Shown here piece by piece: positions 14,676 through 19,343 of a DNA stretch of 19,343 nucleotides (positions are counted from its first letter, which is position 1; each line of letters begins with the position of its first letter). The notes under the pieces are model-generated. The model ran no database searches and had not been told where the DNA came from. It saw nothing but the letters and a program-made list of their open reading frames with translations. The stretch is taken from positions 1-19,343 of the forward strand of contig JAAWEO010000019.1 in the NCBI GenBank assembly GCA_022794295.1. The letters are read 5' to 3'. The translations under genes were made by a program, and so were the position numbers. This stretch comes from Angelakisella sp. (GTDB lineage: Bacteria > Bacillota > Clostridia > Oscillospirales > Ruminococcaceae).

Positions 14676-15855
14676 AGAGATCCGTCCCTTCTACAATTAC
14701 ATCATCAAAAAGATTCAGCTGGTCGGTACTCCCGTACTGGGTTTTGCAAAGGTAATAATCCGGACCGGTGTAAATGATATCCACCTTTTTGAACCGTACA
14801 CTGTACCCGGAACGCACATAGACGCCCTTTTCCCCGTCCACAATGCGCAGGGCCTTGTGGGAGATGCGCAGTCCCTTGTAGTTCTGGAGGGAGAGCTTCA
14901 CATTGGCTGTGCGATGGGAAACAGCGTCTGCGGTGATGCAGCTGCTTTGGACCACCACCAGGGCTTCGCCGCTTTCCTCCTGGCTCAGGCGGACCACCTT
15001 GCCGGGCATCGCCGGCTCCCCACTGCCTATGAAATCCATCTCCACCTTTGCCCCGACATGAAAATATTCTACATTCTCTTTGGGGATAATGGCGGCATAG
15101 TACCAGGTAAAATCGGTGACACTTTTCCCAAAGGAATCCGGGTCCCCCGGATAGTCCCGCTCCAGAAGCTCCCGAAGGGCGGCAGCATCCAGGCTTTCCA
15201 GCAGCTCCGGAGTGTATTCCGCCTCGAAGCCATCCACATACCGGGAAAAGTAGCCGATGCTGGAGGAGTAGACATTTTGTCCTCCGCTGCCCCCGGCAAG
15301 CTCCCCGCTCAGCTCCCGGATCCGATCCTCAAAGCCGGTGTTCTGCCCGGTAGCCAGCTGCTGGCGGCCGATCTTTTCCACCAGGGTCATATGGAGCCCC
15401 GCAACCTCCTCCAGGTCCTTTTTGGCTGCGCTTTGGGTAAGCTCCCGGAGGGTAAGGGCGATCTCCCGGTTCAGGGTCTCCACGTCGGCGGTGCGGCTGG
15501 TGTCGGTGGAACGCTGGATACGCTTTAACAGGTCCCGCTCCTGGCGGATCACCTCCTGGCGGGCGGCTTCCTCCGCCTCCTCCTGGGAGGCAAATACCTG
15601 GGCAATGGGCGTGTCCCGGCGAAATTTTTCCCCTTCCTCCAAAAGATACCGGACCTGACCACCCCCTTCCCGCTGGATCTCCTCCTCGGTACGGATCAGA
15701 AGTCCCTCGGTGTTGCAGTACCGGGCGATCTGGTACTCATAGGCACTTTCGGTGCGAAAGCTTTCATTCAGGCTCCGCCACCCCTGGTAAACGGCGAACA
15801 CCAGAATAAAAAGAACCAGGATAAGGGTGGCAAGCTTGGTGGTGAAGGTGTTCAT
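14650..15855 (-). CDS. HlyD-like single-pass membrane protein
   Basis: This 401-residue protein has one N-terminal membrane helix (about residues 6-27), with the rest probably extracellular. After a short segment, GLLIRTEEEI through LLEEGEKFRRDTPIAQVF (about 52-88) resembles the lipoyl/barrel-sandwich part of periplasmic adaptor proteins. A charged coiled coil of about 90 residues follows, and then a beta-rich half with AKVEMDFIG, MPGKVVRLS and a C-terminal region with HKALRIVDGEKGVYV, like the beta-barrel and membrane-proximal domains of HlyD/RND adaptors. No ABC or RND transporter gene is nearby. Its ATG directly abuts the miaA stop codon (TAAATG), with AGGAG inside miaA. The position between miaA and ylmE-sepF suggests an envelope or division-linked role rather than export, which is inference. 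Confidence 0.85.
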   Translation of the reverse strand: MNTFTTKLATLILVLFILVFAVYQGWRSLNESFRTESAYEYQIARYCNTEGLLIRTEEEIQREGGGQVRYLLEEGEKFRRDTPIAQVFASQEEAEEAARQEVIRQERDLLKRIQRSTDTSRTADVETLNREIALTLRELTQSAAKKDLEEVAGLHMTLVEKIGRQQLATGQNTGFEDRIRELSGELAGGSGGQNVYSSSIGYFSRYVDGFEAEYTPELLESLDAAALRELLERDYPGDPDSFGKSVTDFTWYYAAIIPKENVEYFHVGAKVEMDFIGSGEPAMPGKVVRLSQEESGEALVVVQSSCITADAVSHRTANVKLSLQNYKGLRISHKALRIVDGEKGVYVRSGYSVRFKKVDIIYTGPDYYLCKTQYGSTDQLNLFDDVIVEGTDLYDGKPINT

Positions 15856-16812
15856 TTATTCGCTCCTGCTTTTCATAAATTCCCCCTGCACAATTCGTAT
15901 CGCTTCCCGAAAAAGAGCTTCCCCGCCGGGGAAGGTGTCGGCTTCCAGCCAGTGTATGGTGTCTCTGCGGCGAAACCAGGTGAGCTGGCGCTTGGCGTAG
16001 TTGCGGCTTTCCTTTTTGATGCGTTCTGCCGCCTCCTGTAAGGTCTCCCTTCCCTCCAGACAGCTTCGCAGCTCCTTATAGCCGATGGCCTGGGCAGCGG
16101 TGGGTGAAACCGTTCCCTGAAAAAGGCGTCTGGCCTCCTCCTCCAGCCCCGCCTCCAGCATCCGGTCGACCCGGAGATTGATGCGGTCATAGAGCTTTTG
16201 CCGGTCCCGGCAGGTAAGGCCCAGAAAACAGGTGTGATAAGGGGAGGGCACCGCCCGGGACCGCCGGTTGTGTTCGCTGATGGGAATGCCGGTAAGGCGG
16301 TAAACCTCAATGGCGCGAATGACCCGGCCCAGGTTGTTTTCGTGTAGCGTAGCGGCGATCGCCGGATCACAGTCCTGTAGAAGGGCATACACCACCCCGT
16401 TCCCCTTTGCCTCTGCCAGCTGCCGAAGCTCCTGACGGATCCCGGCATCCGATGGCATGGGGGAAAATTGGATATGGTCCACAATGGCATCAATGTACAG
16501 GCCGGTCCCGCCGGTAAGGATGGGCAGCTTGCCCCGCCTGCCAATATCAAGAAGGATGGGCCGGGCCATGGCCGCATAGTCCGCCACCGAAAAGGTCTCC
16601 CAGGGGTCCAGAACGCCGATCAGATGGTGCAAAACCCCTTCCATTTCGGCGGGGGTGGGCTTGGCGGTACCGATATCCATCCCCCGGTACATCTGCATGG
16701 AATCGGCCGAAACCACCTCCCCGTTCAGTGCCTTGGCCAGCTGAACAGACAAGGCCGTTTTCCCCGAGGCAGTGGGTCCCGCAACCACCAGCAGGGGCTG
16801 TTTTGTTGTCAT
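15856..16812 (-). CDS. miaA: tRNA dimethylallyltransferase
   Basis: This 318-residue MiaA transfers a dimethylallyl group to N6 of adenosine 37 in tRNAs that read codons starting with U, giving i6A37. The phosphate-binding loop GPTASGKT is at residues 12-19, and further motifs are SADSMQMYRGMDIGTAKP, HHLIGVLDP, TGGTGLYIDA, RVIRAIEVY, QAIGYKEL and RNYAKRQLTWFRR near the end. The length is normal. It follows mutL by 27 bases, the mutS-mutL-miaA order shared by many bacteria. AGGGGAG precedes the ATG. Confidence 0.97.
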   Translation of the reverse strand: MTTKQPLLVVAGPTASGKTALSVQLAKALNGEVVSADSMQMYRGMDIGTAKPTPAEMEGVLHHLIGVLDPWETFSVADYAAMARPILLDIGRRGKLPILTGGTGLYIDAIVDHIQFSPMPSDAGIRQELRQLAEAKGNGVVYALLQDCDPAIAATLHENNLGRVIRAIEVYRLTGIPISEHNRRSRAVPSPYHTCFLGLTCRDRQKLYDRINLRVDRMLEAGLEEEARRLFQGTVSPTAAQAIGYKELRSCLEGRETLQEAAERIKKESRNYAKRQLTWFRRRDTIHWLEADTFPGGEALFREAIRIVQGEFMKSRSE

Positions 16813-16839
16813 AATGATCTCCCCTGCCCTTCCTGCTTT

Positions 16840-18867
16840 CTATACGATCCTGCCAAACATCTTTTCCAGCTCCCGCCGGGTGATGGCGATCATCACCGGC
16901 CGGCCATGGGGACAGTTGCGGATCCCCGGGTCCGCAGCCAGCTGATCCAGCAGCCTCTGCTGCTCCGCCGGACTTGAAAAGCTTCTCCCCTTTACAGCCC
17001 CCTTGCAGGCAATGGAGTGGTAAAGCTCGTCGTAAAACTCCAGCTTCAGCTTGGTATGGTTCTTCAGCAAAAGCTCCGCCATTTCCAGCACAGCATCCTC
17101 CACCTGACCAATTTCCAGGATCGAGGGCACCTCCCGCACCAGCACCGATCCGTCCCCGAAGTCCTCGATGCCGAAACCGGCGTCCTGGGTGATTTCGGGA
17201 TTCTGCACCAGGGCGTCGTACCGGTCCTTTGGCATGGACACCTGCACAGAGCTGAGAAGAAGCTGCCGCGGGATCCCTCCCGCTGCCTGCTCCGCCCGCA
17301 GCCGTTCAAACAGGATCCGCTCATGGGCAGCGTGCTTGTCCACCAGGAGCAGCTCCTCGCCCCCCTCCGCCAAAATGTAGGTCCCGAACAGCTCCCCAAT
17401 AAGCCGTAAATCAGGCAGGACTGGCGCCTGGGGCGTCCCGGAGGAAGGGGGGGCAGATTTCGGTTCCGGGTTTGGCTCCGGATGGACCTTCGGGGAAGCT
17501 GCGGCCGGCCTGGCCCTCTCTCTCTCCCATTTAAGGGGAGCCTCCTCTTCCCTCTCTCTGCAGGGAGGCTTCGGCTCCCGGGAAACAGGTGCCTTTTCTT
17601 CGTCATCCCGAAGGATCATCGCCGGGGAACTGGCCGGAGGCTCCCGGAAGACAGTGGCGCCTGCCGTTCCTACCAGTGCTTTCTCCCGGACAGGCGGTGC
17701 TTTTTCCCGGACCGGGGGTTCCTCCTTTACCGGGAGAGAGGCCGCTTTGCGGTACTCTGCTGGGGTCATTCTCTGCTGCTCCCCCGCCAGCGGGGGGTTC
17801 TTCAGCTGGAAGTAGCTGATCCGGCCTTGTCCCGGCTGCTTTCCGGTGTCCCTGGCTAGGGTCACATTCCCCAAGGAAGCCAGGGCCCCCTTGCAGGCGT
17901 TTAAAATCCCGTTAAAAACCATCCGTTCGTCGGAGAGCTTTACCTCCAGCTTGGCCGGGTGGACGTTTACATCCACCATGCCGAAGGGGATCTCCAGGTT
18001 CAGGACACAGCCGGGGAACTTCCCGGTCATCAGGCTGTTTTTGTAGGCCTCCTCCAGGGCGGCCATCATGGTGACGCTTTTTACATACCGGCGGTTGATG
18101 AAGAAGTGCTCCATGGCCCGGCTGGCTTTGGCGCATTCCGGCTTTGTGATAAACCCGGAAAGAGCCAGTCCCCCCATGGAGGCCGCCTGCCCCTCCACCG
18201 GAACAAGGCTGCTGCCAAACTCCCCGCCATAGACTGCGTACACAGCGGAGAGAAGCTTCCCGTCCCCAGGGGTGTGGAGCTTCCGCTGCCCCTCCCGCAG
18301 AAACCGGAAGGAGATCTCCGGATGGGAAAGGGCCAGCCGGTCCAGAAGGGCTGCCACGGCATTCCCCTCTGTGCTGTCCTTTTTGAGAAACTTCATCCGG
18401 GCGGGAACATTATAGAAAAGGTTCCGGACAATGATGGTGGTCCCCAGGGGACACCCGGCATCATCCAGGCTTTTTTCCACTCCACCGTAAATCTCGTATT
18501 TGGTTCCCAGGGCTTCCTCCTTGGTGCGGGTAAGAAGCTCCACCTGTCCCACGGCACAGATGGAGGCCAAAGCCTCCCCCCGAAAGCCCAAAGTGCCGAT
18601 GCGGTAAAGATCCTCCTGGGACAAAACCTTGCTGGTGGCGTGGCGGAGGAAGGCCTTGGGGATATCCTCCCGGAAAATACCGCAGCCGTTGTCGGTGACC
18701 CGGATAAAACGCACCCCGCCGCTTTGTATCTCCACGGTAATGGCAGTGGCCCCGGAGTCGATGGCGTTTTCCACCAGCTCCTTTACCACCGAGGAGGGAC
18801 GCTCGATCACCTCCCCCGCAGCAATCAGCTCGGCGGTTTCCCGGTCCAGCAGATGGATCCTGGGCAT
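16840..18867 (-). CDS. mutL: DNA mismatch repair protein MutL (endonuclease type)
   Basis: This 675-residue MutL couples mismatch recognition by MutS to strand incision. The N-terminal GHKL ATPase shows ELVENAIDSGA (30-40), DNGCGI (59-64), FLRHATSK (73-80) and GFRGEALASI (94-103). A low-complexity linker rich in Pro, Glu and Arg occupies roughly residues 345-485. The C-terminal domain has the nicking-endonuclease motif DKHAAHERILFE starting at residue 510, then ACKGAVKG (620-627) and CPHGRP (652-657). This is the type found in bacteria without MutH. AAAGGAGG precedes the ATG, 32 bases after the mutS stop codon. Confidence 0.98.
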   Translation of the reverse strand: MPRIHLLDRETAELIAAGEVIERPSSVVKELVENAIDSGATAITVEIQSGGVRFIRVTDNGCGIFREDIPKAFLRHATSKVLSQEDLYRIGTLGFRGEALASICAVGQVELLTRTKEEALGTKYEIYGGVEKSLDDAGCPLGTTIIVRNLFYNVPARMKFLKKDSTEGNAVAALLDRLALSHPEISFRFLREGQRKLHTPGDGKLLSAVYAVYGGEFGSSLVPVEGQAASMGGLALSGFITKPECAKASRAMEHFFINRRYVKSVTMMAALEEAYKNSLMTGKFPGCVLNLEIPFGMVDVNVHPAKLEVKLSDERMVFNGILNACKGALASLGNVTLARDTGKQPGQGRISYFQLKNPPLAGEQQRMTPAEYRKAASLPVKEEPPVREKAPPVREKALVGTAGATVFREPPASSPAMILRDDEEKAPVSREPKPPCREREEEAPLKWERERARPAAASPKVHPEPNPEPKSAPPSSGTPQAPVLPDLRLIGELFGTYILAEGGEELLLVDKHAAHERILFERLRAEQAAGGIPRQLLLSSVQVSMPKDRYDALVQNPEITQDAGFGIEDFGDGSVLVREVPSILEIGQVEDAVLEMAELLLKNHTKLKLEFYDELYHSIACKGAVKGRSFSSPAEQQRLLDQLAADPGIRNCPHGRPVMIAITRRELEKMFGRIV

Positions 18868-18899
18868 GGCGTTCCCTCCTTTCCTGTTCCTTTTGGCTG

Positions 18900-19343
18900 T
18901 TATTTCAGCAGCTTTTTCAGCTCGTACAGCAGATTCAGCGCCTCCAAGGGGGTCAGGGTGTCAACATCGATCTCCCGGAGGCGGCGCTTGGCGGTCTCCA
19001 TCCCCTCGTCCACAAAAAAAGTCTGCTGGCTCTCCTCCCTGGCCTTGGCCCGGGTGGAGATCTTGGCATCCGCCACCTGGCCGGTTTGCTCCAGGCCCTC
19101 CAGGACCTCGTATGCCCGGTCAATGACCCACCGGGGGATCCCTGCCAGCTTGCTCACCTCAATGCCATAGCTGTCATCCGCCCCGCCGGGAAGGATGCGC
19201 CGCAGAAAGGTGATCTCCTCCCCCCGTTTTTTCACTGCAACGTTGTAGTTTTTCACACAGGGGATAGTGGCCTCCAGCTCGGTAAGCTCGTGGTAATGGG
19301 TGGCAAACAGGGTTTTGGCCCCCAGGCGCTTCTTATCGGCGCA
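18900..19343 (-). CDS. mutS: DNA mismatch repair protein MutS, C-terminal part (cut by window edge)
   Basis: The last 147 residues of MutS are present, with an open frame to the window edge. The segment opens just before the signature GAKTLFATHYHELTELE of the ATPase domain, followed by KNYNVAV, EITFLRRILPGGADDSYGIEVSKLAGIP and the helix-turn-helix dimerisation region. After a linker, QQTFF (coded at 19014-19028) resembles the beta-clamp-binding motif at this position in Bacillota MutS, and a short C-terminal helix (LTPLEALNLLYELKKLL) matches the tetramerisation end. An apparent start at 19256 is an internal GTG, not a real start. The gene is intact at its 3' end. Confidence 0.96.
   Translation of the reverse strand, partial: CADKKRLGAKTLFATHYHELTELEATIPCVKNYNVAVKKRGEEITFLRRILPGGADDSYGIEVSKLAGIPRWVIDRAYEVLEGLEQTGQVADAKISTRAKAREESQQTFFVDEGMETAKRRLREIDVDTLTPLEALNLLYELKKLLK

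Noticed and set aside
17959..19170. A 403-codon plus-strand open frame opposite mutL and mutS
   Set aside because: It is antisense to well-supported mismatch repair genes and has no domain signal or good ribosome binding site.

Overview
The window looks like core chromosome of a fairly GC-rich (by eye high 50s percent) member of the Clostridia, most likely the Oscillospiraceae/Ruminococcaceae side of the Bacillota. This rests on three things: the ylmE-sepF-ylmH-divIVA-ileS-lspA-rluD gene order known from Bacillota, a transketolase split into two subunits, and strong AGGAGG-type ribosome binding sites. No phage, plasmid, transposon or CRISPR signal is visible, and the genus cannot be fixed from the sequence alone.

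Layout from left to right. Positions 1-262 hold a minus-strand tRNA array, read Val(UAC)-Asp(GUC)-Phe(GAA)-then the cut start of a probable Gly tRNA. It is driven by a near-consensus promoter at 313-341. Positions 490-1137 hold the only plus-strand genes, two small uncharacterised proteins ending at a perfect intrinsic terminator (1138-1159). Positions 1163-3301 (minus) hold a short membrane-anchored ComEA-type helix-hairpin-helix protein, followed by a large lipoprotein gene broken by one extra base in a homopolymer. A strong terminator at 3324-3358 separates this pair from the upstream transcription unit.

From 19343 down to 3364 every gene is on the minus strand with very small gaps or overlaps, so it reads as one long transcription unit or several nested ones. 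The order is mutS (C-terminal part), mutL, miaA, a HlyD-like membrane protein, ylmE (PLP-binding), sepF, ylmH, divIVA, ileS, lspA, a RluD-type pseudouridine synthase, a flavodoxin-fold reductase with an iron-sulfur-like cysteine motif, an unknown 217-residue protein, an N-terminal-cysteine amide hydrolase, and the transketolase N and C subunits.

Functionally the unit joins DNA mismatch repair (mutS, mutL), tRNA modification and charging (miaA, ileS), division-site and pole organisation (sepF, divIVA), PLP homeostasis (ylmE), ribosome-associated quality control (ylmH), lipoprotein maturation (lspA) and rRNA modification (rluD), with a small-molecule metabolism tail. The points most worth a second look are the HlyD-like protein inside the division cluster, the absence of ylmG, the very long acidic and proline-rich tail on DivIVA, the structured 147-base gap between ileS and lspA, and the frameshifted lipoprotein. 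I see no convincing undescribed defence or mobile system; this is mostly ordinary core genome.
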